Source: Rufibacter radiotolerans
GTDB taxonomy: Bacteria > Bacteroidota > Bacteroidia > Cytophagales > Hymenobacteraceae
NCBI RefSeq assembly: GCF_001078055.1
Contig: NZ_CP010777.1
Coordinates: 2,564,408 to 2,628,407, forward strand
Direction: 5' to 3'
Length of the DNA stretch: 64,000 bases
Part shown: positions 44,961-52,466 of the stretch, one piece after another
How positions within the stretch are numbered: position 1 is the first letter of the stretch
Layout: each line of letters opens with the position of its first letter
Translations under genes and position numbers: made by a program
Notes under the pieces: generated by a model
The model's database searches: none
Seen by the model: the letters and a program-made list of their open reading frames with translations, nothing else
What the model was told of the DNA's origin: nothing

Positions 44961-45134
44961 GGGTGTGCTAGGTATAGGGCGTTTCAGGAGGTTTACGCAG
45001 GGGCGCCCGTTCCGGATAAATTCTGTATTTGTTTCCCTTAGGCCTAAGAGAAAAGTAAAGCCAAAGTGGTTTGGCCTCCGGGGCTTCTTCTTGGAAACTG
45101 GGAAAAAGAGGGCAAAATCATGGGTACTTGCAGA

Positions 45135-45572
45135 TTAAGCGAGGTTAGTGATAAAGGAGTTGCCTTCTTTGAGTTCCAGGGCCAGCTGCCGGACGGTGGT
45201 GTTCTCAAAAACCTCTTTGAGGGTATCGCGGGCTACCTTGAAGCGGTCATGCATGGGGCAGGGGTGTACTTCTGAGCACTGCTTAAGCCCCAGGCCACAC
45301 TCCCTGAAAATAGACATGCCGTCTATGGCCTCCACAATCTGGATGATAGGTTGCTCCAACTGGTATTCTTCCAGGTAAAAGCCTCCGTACGGACCTTTTA
45401 ATGAAGTGATGATACGGTGCTTGTTCAGCATCTGCAGGATCTTGGCGGTAAAGGCCTCTGGCGCGTCTACTTCCCTGGAGATTTCCTTCACGTTTACTTT
45501 CTGCCCTTCTTCGGCTTTGGAAGCCACAAAGACCACGGCTCTAATCCCGTACTTACAAGCTTTTGAAATCAT
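45135..45572 (-). CDS. Rrf2-family transcriptional regulator (probable Fe-S sensor)
   Basis: The 145-residue protein has the Rrf2 winged helix (MISKACKYGIRAVVFVASKAEEGQKVNVKEISREVDAPEAFTAKILQMLNKHRIITS). Near residue 92 it has three cysteines spaced C-x6-C-x5-C (ECGLGLKQCSEVHPC), like IscR/NsrR proteins that bind an iron-sulfur cluster. It lies 40 bases downstream of the truncated haemoglobin gene, and both read on the minus strand. An NsrR-like NO-sensing role is a reasonable inference. Confidence 0.9.
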   Translation of the reverse strand: MISKACKYGIRAVVFVASKAEEGQKVNVKEISREVDAPEAFTAKILQMLNKHRIITSLKGPYGGFYLEEYQLEQPIIQIVEAIDGMSIFRECGLGLKQCSEVHPCPMHDRFKVARDTLKEVFENTTVRQLALELKEGNSFITNLA

Positions 45573-45612
45573 CCTGCTTTCCTATGTTTTCTTCTGGTTG
45601 GTTTTTCTAGCC

Positions 45613-46008
45613 TTAGACCAGGGTGACAGTGTCAGCTCCTTTCATGCCCTCAATGCGTCTTTCAAAGTTAGTGGCCATGATAAAGCCGCGCGCTTTGGCC
45701 TCTTCGGCCACAGGCCCTTCAAAATACGTATCAATGGTGGTGTTGAACAAGGAAAGCCAGCGCTTGAAATGCTCGCTGTCTACGGGCATAGTGGCGTGCT
45801 TGGCAAAAGGGTTGCCGGTGTAGCCCCTCTGGCCAAACAAGGCGGCATTCCAGAAGGTGTACATTTTCTCCAGGTGCGGCTCCCAGTACGTGTTCAAACG
45901 GTACAGGAAAATAGGGGCCAACAACTCATCCTGGCGCACCAGGCCGTAGAACTCATCTACCATTACTTTAATATCCTCTATTCCGGTAATGTCTTTTTTT
46001 GGTGCCAT
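45613..46008 (-). CDS. Group III truncated haemoglobin
   Basis: This 131-residue protein matches group III truncated haemoglobins. It begins KDITGIEDIKVMVDEFYGLVRQDELLAPIF, continues with YWEPHLEKMYTFWNAALFG and has the proximal-His region KHATMPVDSEHFKRWLSLF. Such proteins bind haem and may detoxify NO or peroxide. It is followed by the Rrf2 regulator gene, and that pairing is common in bacteria. The intergenic stretch 46009-46334 to its right has no further feature I can support. Confidence 0.92.
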   Translation of the reverse strand: MAPKKDITGIEDIKVMVDEFYGLVRQDELLAPIFLYRLNTYWEPHLEKMYTFWNAALFGQRGYTGNPFAKHATMPVDSEHFKRWLSLFNTTIDTYFEGPVAEEAKARGFIMATNFERRIEGMKGADTVTLV

Positions 46009-46334
46009 GCTACTATTGAATTGGGTGAACGGTACTAAAAGGTGCAGTGTAAAGAACTGGCCTTACGGGTGCAAAGGTACCAACAAATTTCAAAAAGGAT
46101 AAGTTTATCTTAAATAGAAATGATTCCAACCGCTTTATCAGAAGGTAATAAATAAAGCATCAGATGTACGTTCTTTTACTCATGGCTTTCCCGTTAGGCT
46201 TCTGCTAACCCCACAGGGGTAAACCTTTACTAAAAAAGCCGGTTAAAAGTATTGGACCAACCCTTTCACCTACCTGGGCCTGAAGCTTTTCGCCCTGATG
46301 TTAGTAAACCCCTCACTCCTCTACCCATAAAACT

Positions 46335-47594
46335 ATGCATGTACCAAAATTATCTTTCCTCTCCCTAGCCTTGCTGGCTTTCCTGGCCGCAGGCTGCAAT
46401 AACAAGTCCATGAACCAGGATGATACCATTGCCCAGACACCCACTACCCAGAACAACTGTACCCCGCTGGAAACCCGCGAAGCCAACTCGCCTGACCAAA
46501 AACCGGCCTTTGCTGGCCAGACCCGGGGCTGCGGCATTAAATCTACTTCCGCCTATAAAGTAGAGGTGCTGGCTAAAGGCCTAGAGAAACCCTGGGCGGT
46601 AGAACCGCTGCCCGACGGCAACCTGCTGGTCACCGAAAAACCGGGCCGGCTCCGGATCATCTCGGCGGCAGGCCAAGTGGGCGAACCCATCACGGGTCTG
46701 CCTAAGGTAGACTCCCGCGGGCAAGGTGGCCTACTGGATGTAGCCCTTAGCCCCACTTATGTTTCTGACCGCACCCTTTTCTGGAGCTTTTCAGAACCCC
46801 GCCAAGGCGGAAATGCCACCAGCGTAGCCCGGGGCGTTCTCTCTGAAGACCGAAAGAGCCTGGAGCAGGTGCGGTTGATTTTCAGGGCCATGCCTACTTA
46901 TGACGGCGACAAACACTTCGGGTCCAGGCTGGCCTTTGGGCCGGACGGCATGCTGTACATGACCCTGGGCGAGCGCTCAGACCTGGAGATTCGGCCGCAG
47001 GCCCAGCAGATGAACAGCCACATGGGTAAAATCCTGCGCCTTACCCCAGATGGTGCCGCCGCGCCGGGCAACCCATTTGCCGGACAGGCCGGCGCCCTCC
47101 CCGAGATCTGGACCGTGGGGCACCGCAACGTGCAGTCGGCGGCTTTTGACGCAGACGGCAAGCTATGGGTGGTGGAAATGGGCCCGCAGGGCGGTGATGA
47201 ACTGAACCTGATTGAGAAAGGCAAAAATTACGGCTGGCCGCTGGTTACCTACGGCGAGGAATATTCTGGCCAACCCATCCCCAACGCCGTTACCGCCAAG
47301 GCCGGCTTTGAGCAGCCCGTTTATTACTGGGATCCTGTCATTGCCCCGTCTGGCGCGCAGTTCTACACCGGCACCGCTTTTCCAGAATGGAAAGGCAACC
47401 TGTTTGTGGGCGGCATGAAAGACAAACTGCTGGTACGCCTGAGAATTGAGAACGGAAAAGTAACCGGCGAAGAGCACCTGCTCAAAGACCGCGGCCAGCG
47501 CGTGCGGGACGTGCGCCAGGGACCAGACGGCGCCCTGTATCTGGTCACAGACCAAACCAACGGAGAGCTCTGGAAAATCTCACCGGGCCAGTAA
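46335..47594 (+). CDS. PQQ-dependent sugar dehydrogenase, lipoprotein
   Basis: The 419-residue lipoprotein (signal ending FLAAGC, Cys 21) is a six-bladed propeller of the aldose sugar dehydrogenase (YliI/GDH-B-like) family. Characteristic stretches are LEKPWAVEPLPDGNLLVTEKPGRL, DSRGQGGLLDVALSP, HFGSRLAFGPDGMLYMTLGER, GHRNVQSAAFD, GPQGGDELNLIEKGKNYGWP and DPVIAPSGAQFYTG. It would oxidise sugars in the periplasm or at the outer membrane with PQQ. No PQQ synthesis genes are seen in the window. It is convergent with the DUF5777 gene, and a palindrome lies between. Confidence 0.93.
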   Translation: MHVPKLSFLSLALLAFLAAGCNNKSMNQDDTIAQTPTTQNNCTPLETREANSPDQKPAFAGQTRGCGIKSTSAYKVEVLAKGLEKPWAVEPLPDGNLLVTEKPGRLRIISAAGQVGEPITGLPKVDSRGQGGLLDVALSPTYVSDRTLFWSFSEPRQGGNATSVARGVLSEDRKSLEQVRLIFRAMPTYDGDKHFGSRLAFGPDGMLYMTLGERSDLEIRPQAQQMNSHMGKILRLTPDGAAAPGNPFAGQAGALPEIWTVGHRNVQSAAFDADGKLWVVEMGPQGGDELNLIEKGKNYGWPLVTYGEEYSGQPIPNAVTAKAGFEQPVYYWDPVIAPSGAQFYTGTAFPEWKGNLFVGGMKDKLLVRLRIENGKVTGEEHLLKDRGQRVRDVRQGPDGALYLVTDQTNGELWKISPGQ

Positions 47595-47674
47595 CAACCC
47601 TTGGTTTGCCTCTTAGCGCGTTGGCCTGCCTGAATTAATTCCAACAAAGCAAGGTGTTTCATCACTAAAAAAGG

Positions 47675-47724
47675 GGCCTCCGTTTTAAGCCTGTTTTCCG
47701 GAAAACAGGCTTAAAAGGGAGGCC
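47675..47724. repeat. Intergenic palindrome, copy 17, probable bidirectional terminator
   Basis: A 50-base inverted repeat (GGCCTCCGTTTTAAGCC ... GGCTTAAAAGGGAGGCC) lies between the convergent PQQ-type dehydrogenase and DUF5777 genes. The core AAGCC/GGCTT is a compensated variant of the family. Confidence 0.9.
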
Positions 47725-47772
47725 GCACTATTAAGCACTACACTCACCTTCTCTTTGGTTATCAAAAGGGTT

Positions 47773-48666
47773 TCACCATTTCTTCTGTTCCTTTACCCCA
47801 AATACCCTGGAAATATTGAACCCGAAATAAATGTCCCCATTGCTCCAGGTACCCCCATTTTGCGGGATGAAAAACTTCTCAATCATGCCTTGGGCGTTGG
47901 TGGCCATCAGCTGGAAAACGTGCCCCCCGGTTTCAATATCAACGCCCAAGGACAAGGTATTCCTGAACGCATCGGCGGTTTCGCCGGGCAGCAGATAGAA
48001 ATATTCGGCGTTAAAGGAAGTGCGCTTGGTTACCTTAAACCGCCCGCCGGCCCCTACCGCCAGCACATTGGTTTCGCCGGTGGGGGTCTCCACCAGGTTC
48101 CTGTGCACCATCGAGGGGGAAACCTGCAGAGAAAGCCGGTCAGAAAACTTGCGGGCAATCAATACCTGGTAGGTGTAGGTAAGGCGGTGGGCAAAGTCAT
48201 AGTTGTTTTCAGCGTTCAGCCAATTCTGAGATTTAAGGGCGGTGCTGGCAAAGGCGGTCACGGAAACCGGCAGGCCGGCGGGTTTCTGGTAAGCCACCCG
48301 GTATTTCAGGAAACCATCATACGTTTTCTCCAGGGAACTTCGGCCCATGCCCAAGGTAAGCCGGTCGTTCAGCCCGTATTCCAGCCCTAGCCGGATGGTG
48401 GCCTGGTCCAAGCCCCAGAAGGTGTACGCGCCGCTGTTGAGGGCCCCAAACCTGTGGGAGATAAGGAACAGCAAAGCGCCTGCGCCGTTGGTTTCCACGG
48501 TATGCCCATTCACCAGCCGGGTGCCTTTGAAGGTGGCCTGCATGGGTCCTTCGCGCGTGCTGTCCTGGGCCTCGGCCAGTTTGAGCAGGTCCTCCTGGGC
48601 AGCGGCTGTATGGCTCGTGCAAAAGGCCACCATGGCCGCTAAGAAGGCATATTTGAACAGCTTCAT
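47773..48666 (-). CDS. DUF5777 family beta-barrel protein
   Basis: The 297-residue exported protein (signal ending AAAQ) has alternating hydrophobic strands of an outer-membrane barrel (GAGALLFLISHRFGALNSGAYTFWGLDQATIRLGLEYGLNDRLTLGMGRSS) and ends FNISRVFGVKEQKKW. It resembles Bacteroidota DUF5777, often encoded near YceI and cytochrome c genes. Its start overlaps the YceI gene by 4 bases, so the two are co-translated. Function is unknown. Confidence 0.87.
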   Translation of the reverse strand: MKLFKYAFLAAMVAFCTSHTAAAQEDLLKLAEAQDSTREGPMQATFKGTRLVNGHTVETNGAGALLFLISHRFGALNSGAYTFWGLDQATIRLGLEYGLNDRLTLGMGRSSLEKTYDGFLKYRVAYQKPAGLPVSVTAFASTALKSQNWLNAENNYDFAHRLTYTYQVLIARKFSDRLSLQVSPSMVHRNLVETPTGETNVLAVGAGGRFKVTKRTSFNAEYFYLLPGETADAFRNTLSLGVDIETGGHVFQLMATNAQGMIEKFFIPQNGGTWSNGDIYFGFNISRVFGVKEQKKW

Positions 48667-49241
48667 AGGTTTTTGGTTACATAAGGAACATACAGCATGT
48701 CTACCGTGATATCAATCTGCCTGGCAATGTGCTCTTTCACTAAGGATGGTATCTGGATGTTAAATTCCTGGGGCGTCACCGAAAAGGTAGACTTGCCCTG
48801 CACCTGCCTGCCTTTTACCTGCAGGGTGGCATTGGTGCGAATAAGCTTGTCTACCCCATGAATGGTTAACACCCCTTCCACTACCACCTTGTACAGGTTA
48901 TCCAGGGCCAGATTCACCTGCTGGATCTCCAAGACTTTTCCTTTAAAGGTAGCTTTGGGGTAGCGGTCAGACTCCACGTAGTTCTCATTGAAATGCTCTT
49001 GCATTAAGGATTTCTTAAAGGCAAAGGCTTTCATGGGCACGCTGAACACCAGGTCGCCGGTCTTGAAATCAAGAAAAGAAACCACCTGCCGGTTATGGGC
49101 CTCAATGTCTTCTAAGGGAGCTTTAGAGAAAAAAGAGATATACCCGGTTTTGGTGTAGAAACGGTCCTGGCCTTTGGCGGGAGGGCTCCCCCACCCCAGC
49201 GTCACTCCCAAAAAGAGCAGTAGAAGTACCTGATTTTTCAT
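48663..49241 (-). CDS. YceI family lipid-binding-like protein
   Basis: The 192-residue secreted protein (signal ending PPAKGQ) fits the YceI beta-barrel lipocalin-like family. It includes TKTGYISFFSKAPLEDIEAHN near residue 30, MQEHFNENYVESDRYPKATFKGKV near 85 and a C-terminal GKSTFSVTPQEFNIQIPS. YceI proteins bind isoprenoid or similar lipids in the periplasm. It lies 6 bases after the cytochrome c gene and overlaps the DUF5777 gene. Confidence 0.92.
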   Translation of the reverse strand: MKNQVLLLLFLGVTLGWGSPPAKGQDRFYTKTGYISFFSKAPLEDIEAHNRQVVSFLDFKTGDLVFSVPMKAFAFKKSLMQEHFNENYVESDRYPKATFKGKVLEIQQVNLALDNLYKVVVEGVLTIHGVDKLIRTNATLQVKGRQVQGKSTFSVTPQEFNIQIPSLVKEHIARQIDITVDMLYVPYVTKNL

Positions 49242-49247
49242 GGCAGG

Positions 49248-49631
49248 TTAATTATTGGGCGCACCGGCGTCTACCCATTTCTTGATCTTGGCAATGTTGC
49301 AGTCAGATAGCTTGGCGCCTCCCTGGGGCATAGGCGGAAAACCGGGGGCATGGTTGATCACGCCCATGAGCTTGCCATTGTCTGCATATTGCTTCAGGCG
49401 CGCATGGTTGTCTAAGACCACCCCATTGGTGGCCACCGCCGTGCTGTGGCAGGAATTACAGTTAGCGGCAATGATGCCGGCCACCGTGCCCGAGTAGGTG
49501 ACATTGTTGGTGTCACACTGCTGGGGCTGCTGATTGGTAGGCGTGGGCGTCACGTCTTCTTCCTTGTCACTTGAACAGGCGATAACCGCCGCCAGGAGAA
49601 TTAAAAGGGGCAAGCATGAAGGGATTTTCAT
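49248..49631 (-). CDS. Cytochrome c-like lipoprotein
   Basis: The 127-residue lipoprotein (signal ending LLAAVIAC) carries one haem-binding motif CNSCH at about residues 58-62, followed by a Met candidate ligand in PPMPQGGAKLSD. It is therefore a monohaem cytochrome c domain anchored in a membrane. It likely passes electrons in the periplasm. It leads a compact three-gene group with YceI and DUF5777, 48 bases after the CHRD gene. Confidence 0.87.
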   Translation of the reverse strand: MKIPSCLPLLILLAAVIACSSDKEEDVTPTPTNQQPQQCDTNNVTYSGTVAGIIAANCNSCHSTAVATNGVVLDNHARLKQYADNGKLMGVINHAPGFPPMPQGGAKLSDCNIAKIKKWVDAGAPNN

Positions 49632-49679
49632 AGAAGTCAGGAATAAAGTTGAGGTAAGATTAAGAGCTTGATTCTGCGG

Positions 49680-50138
49680 TTATTGCTTTACTACCTGGGT
49701 CCTGATCTCGCCGCCCGGGAACTGGGAGCTATGGACATTCACATACCACATGCCAGCCATCAGGTCGGTTTCCTGGTCTGCAGTGAGGGCCGGGGTCTGA
49801 CCTACCAGAGGGCTGGTGTAGGGACCGTTAATGGGAATGACCACCGGCCCGCTTTTGCCTACCGCCTCTTTATGGAAGTGCATGGCGGTGGGTGTTATGC
49901 CCGAGAAGGTAATGGTATAGGAAAGGATTTTGGTGTCTTTATTAAAAGTGCCCTTGAACGTACCCGTAGCCTGAGAGGCATTGACAGGCACCTCCTGCGC
50001 GCCGTTTAGGGTGGCTTCTTTAAAGGCTACCTCATTTGAAGGAACCTCATCGTCATCATCCTCGCAGCTTACCATTATAAAGGAGCAAGCCAGAAAAAGA
50101 AGGGGGAAAATCCGGAAGAAAAATGCTTTTGTTTTCAT
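49680..50138 (-). CDS. CHRD domain lipoprotein
   Basis: The 152-residue lipoprotein (signal ending FIMVSC) has one CHRD domain: FKEATLNGAQEVPVNASQATGTFKGTFNKDTKILSYTITFSGITPTAMHFHKEAVGKSGPVVIPI, ending GMWYVNVHSSQFPGGEIRTQV. CHRD domains are widespread but of unknown biochemical role. It is the first gene of the minus-strand group running to the DUF5777 gene. Confidence 0.92.
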   Translation of the reverse strand: MKTKAFFFRIFPLLFLACSFIMVSCEDDDDEVPSNEVAFKEATLNGAQEVPVNASQATGTFKGTFNKDTKILSYTITFSGITPTAMHFHKEAVGKSGPVVIPINGPYTSPLVGQTPALTADQETDLMAGMWYVNVHSSQFPGGEIRTQVVKQ

Positions 50139-50322
50139 GACGTTGGTTTTTGGTTAAAAATGGAACATGGATTACATTACACTGCACACTTGAATTAAAA
50201 TCCATTGACTTACAATTACTTACCCTTCTTTCTTCTCTACGATTCCTTCAAAATTCAAGGCAAAGAAGTACTGTCTGCACAATTTTGGGTTGTGCCTTTC
50301 TGAAGCCTGTAAATAGAAAGGG

Positions 50323-51645
50323 TTAGGGTTTTAGGTTGAAGGTATAGCCTGCCGTAAAAAACACGCCGGCGCTGGTGAGTTTCACTTTACCGGCCCCAAT
50401 TCCCTGCAGTGGAATTTTGACGAAGGGTTCCGCTCCCAGGGCTATGCCAGAAGGAAAGGTTCTGGTATAGTTCAGGGAGATATTCTGCACGCCAAACCAG
50501 TGGCGGTTCTGGTTGTCTACTTCCCAGTTATAGGTTCTGGCCCCGTACCCGAAGCCTGCCGGAGAGCTGGAATAGTATTCCTCATTCAGCATGAGGTAGC
50601 TGGAAAGCCCCGCTGCTACGCCCAAGCTGCTCTGCCCCTTTTCCCAAAACCGGTATTGGAGGTTCACTGGTATATCCAGCACTTGACAGGTGGCCTCTAC
50701 TTTCCCGTACTCTATATGGGCGTAGGCAGCGGGCCAGCTGTATTCTTCCGGCGGAGACGTGTATTTCTTGTTGGCATAGACGGCCCCGGTCACCAGGCTT
50801 ACTCTTTTGGTAAGCGGCACCGCCACCAGAACGCCCCCGTTCATACTCACGGCCTCTGCGTCTTTAAATTTAACAGTGGTAAAATCTGGCGCTACGGCCA
50901 CCATAAAGGAAATTGATTTCAGGAAAGGTGATTCTTTGTCAGCCGGAAGTTCCTCCTCGGCCACTGCTGCGCTATCTGGCAAACCCACTTCTCCAGCGTT
51001 TTGCTGCAGTGCCGGCGAAACAGGAACTTCAGCCGCCAACGCGTTGCCTTGGCTGGAAACACTGTCCCGGAGGCTAGGGGAAAACGAGGGTTTTGCCTCC
51101 GGGAGAATGTTATTCCGTTCGTTTTTCTCTTCCGTTAGGGTCACCTTAACGGGCACGCCAGCTTTAGTTTTTCTACCTATCCCCAAGGGCACCCGGTACC
51201 CGTTACTACCCCTGCGGCTTGCTGGCGCTGACCGTTGTCTGGTGGCCTTTTCCTCTTTGGTACCTGTATAAGCTGTTTGCCCGGCTGTCTCTGGTTTAAT
51301 TGCTGTTTCCTGCTGCTGGTCTTTATTTATGATGGTTGTTTCTTCAATAGGGCTGCTCTTTAGTTTAGCTGGTTCAGTAGCAGCTTGCAATACTGTATTT
51401 TGTTGCGCGGCAGGTGAAGTGGTTGCGGGCTGGGGAGTGCGGTTCAGGTAAAAAAACGGCACCAGGCTTATGCCCAGAAACAATAACAACAGCAGGTAGC
51501 GGGACTTTTCCCGGAACCAGCCAGCCCCCTGGCCCTGGGCGGCATCCAGCTTTTGGTCCATAGCCGTCCAGGCCTCCGGGTCAAAGGCAGGAGTATACCG
51601 CTCAGCTGATTCCCTGAACAGGTGATCAAGTTCCTGGTCAGACAT
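50323..51645 (-). CDS. Membrane-anchored outer-membrane-barrel-like protein paired with ECF sigma factor
   Basis: This 440-residue protein has a cytoplasmic N-terminus (MSDQELDHLFRESAERYTPAFDPEAWTAMDQKL) and a single membrane segment near residue 55. A Pro/Thr/Gln-rich linker follows (about 70-220), and then a beta-rich C-terminus resembling a small barrel (about 240-440, ending FFTAGYTFNLKP). This layout is common beside ECF sigma genes in Bacteroidota, and the N-terminal part may act like an anti-sigma factor. ATG 51645 overlaps the sigma gene by 8 bases; ATG 51660 is an alternative with a 23-base overlap. Confidence 0.75.
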   Translation of the reverse strand: MSDQELDHLFRESAERYTPAFDPEAWTAMDQKLDAAQGQGAGWFREKSRYLLLLLFLGISLVPFFYLNRTPQPATTSPAAQQNTVLQAATEPAKLKSSPIEETTIINKDQQQETAIKPETAGQTAYTGTKEEKATRQRSAPASRRGSNGYRVPLGIGRKTKAGVPVKVTLTEEKNERNNILPEAKPSFSPSLRDSVSSQGNALAAEVPVSPALQQNAGEVGLPDSAAVAEEELPADKESPFLKSISFMVAVAPDFTTVKFKDAEAVSMNGGVLVAVPLTKRVSLVTGAVYANKKYTSPPEEYSWPAAYAHIEYGKVEATCQVLDIPVNLQYRFWEKGQSSLGVAAGLSSYLMLNEEYYSSSPAGFGYGARTYNWEVDNQNRHWFGVQNISLNYTRTFPSGIALGAEPFVKIPLQGIGAGKVKLTSAGVFFTAGYTFNLKP

Positions 51646-52204
51646 ATTGTTCAAATTCATCTACCTTGTTCTTTTTAAGCACTTCGCGCAAATTGGCCCT
51701 GGCCTTGGAGAGGTTTGACTTAGAGGTTCCCGAGGAAATGCCTAGTATCTCGCCTATCTCTTCATGGGTGTAGCCATCAATCACATACAAATTGAAAACG
51801 GTGCGGTAGGCCGGGGACAGTTGCTGGATCAGCCCGATCAGGTATTCATAGTTGAGGCTACTGATGGTGTCTGCCCCGTCTGCCACCGGGGCCGCCGCTT
51901 CTATGTCTGCGGCATGGTAATACTTGAGGTTATGCCGGTAATTGTCCAGGGCGGTGTTGATCATGATGCGCCGCAACCAGCCTTTAAAAGGCTTGTCACG
52001 GTGGTATTGCGTCAGTCTGGTGAACACCTTCATAAACCCGTCGTTTAGAACTTCCCTGGCCTCTTCAGCATCTTTAGAGTACCGTACACAAATGCTCATA
52101 GCATAGCCGTAGAAATGCTGGTATAGCTTTCTTTGGGCATCGCGGCTGTTGGTCAAACAACCCCGAAGCAGCTCTACAACTTCCTGGCTTTCCGTGTGGC
52201 TCAC
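51638..52204 (-). CDS. RNA polymerase sigma factor, ECF subfamily
   Basis: This 188-residue sigma-70-like protein has region 2 (YGYAMSICVRYSKDAEEAREVLNDGFMKVFTRLTQY...FKGWLRRIMINTALDNYR) and region 4 (IQQLSPAYRTVFNLYVIDGYTHEEIGEILGISSGTSKSNLSKARANLREVL). It directs RNA polymerase to a specific promoter set. It overlaps the downstream membrane-anchored barrel gene, which probably controls it. Confidence 0.95.
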   Translation of the reverse strand: MSHTESQEVVELLRGCLTNSRDAQRKLYQHFYGYAMSICVRYSKDAEEAREVLNDGFMKVFTRLTQYHRDKPFKGWLRRIMINTALDNYRHNLKYYHAADIEAAAPVADGADTISSLNYEYLIGLIQQLSPAYRTVFNLYVIDGYTHEEIGEILGISSGTSKSNLSKARANLREVLKKNKVDEFEQYV

Positions 52205-52378
52205 TGTTTCCTTATTTGCGTCCCCATCACGGACTAATTTCGCGAATGGTTGCCTGCTTAAATAAAAAAAAGTAAAAAATTTTCAGGTATCGCCCTATGG
52301 CGAAGGCCTTGAAAAGTAGCAGCCATTATAAACTGTATCTTCCGCGCACCGGATTCTTCTAAGAAAATGAGGGTGCGG

Positions 52379-52418
52379 GCGTTTTGGGCCTGTTTTGGCC
52401 AAAACAGGCCCAAAACGC
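52379..52418. repeat. Intergenic palindrome, copy 18 (perfect)
   Basis: A perfect 40-base palindrome (GCGTTTTGGGCCTGTTTTGG with its complement) has no loop. It lies between the sigma factor start and the histidine kinase stop. Confidence 0.95.
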
Positions 52419-52466
52419 AAAAAGAGGCGCCTGGCCTCCTTCTGGGTTAATTGGGTAAATGAATTT

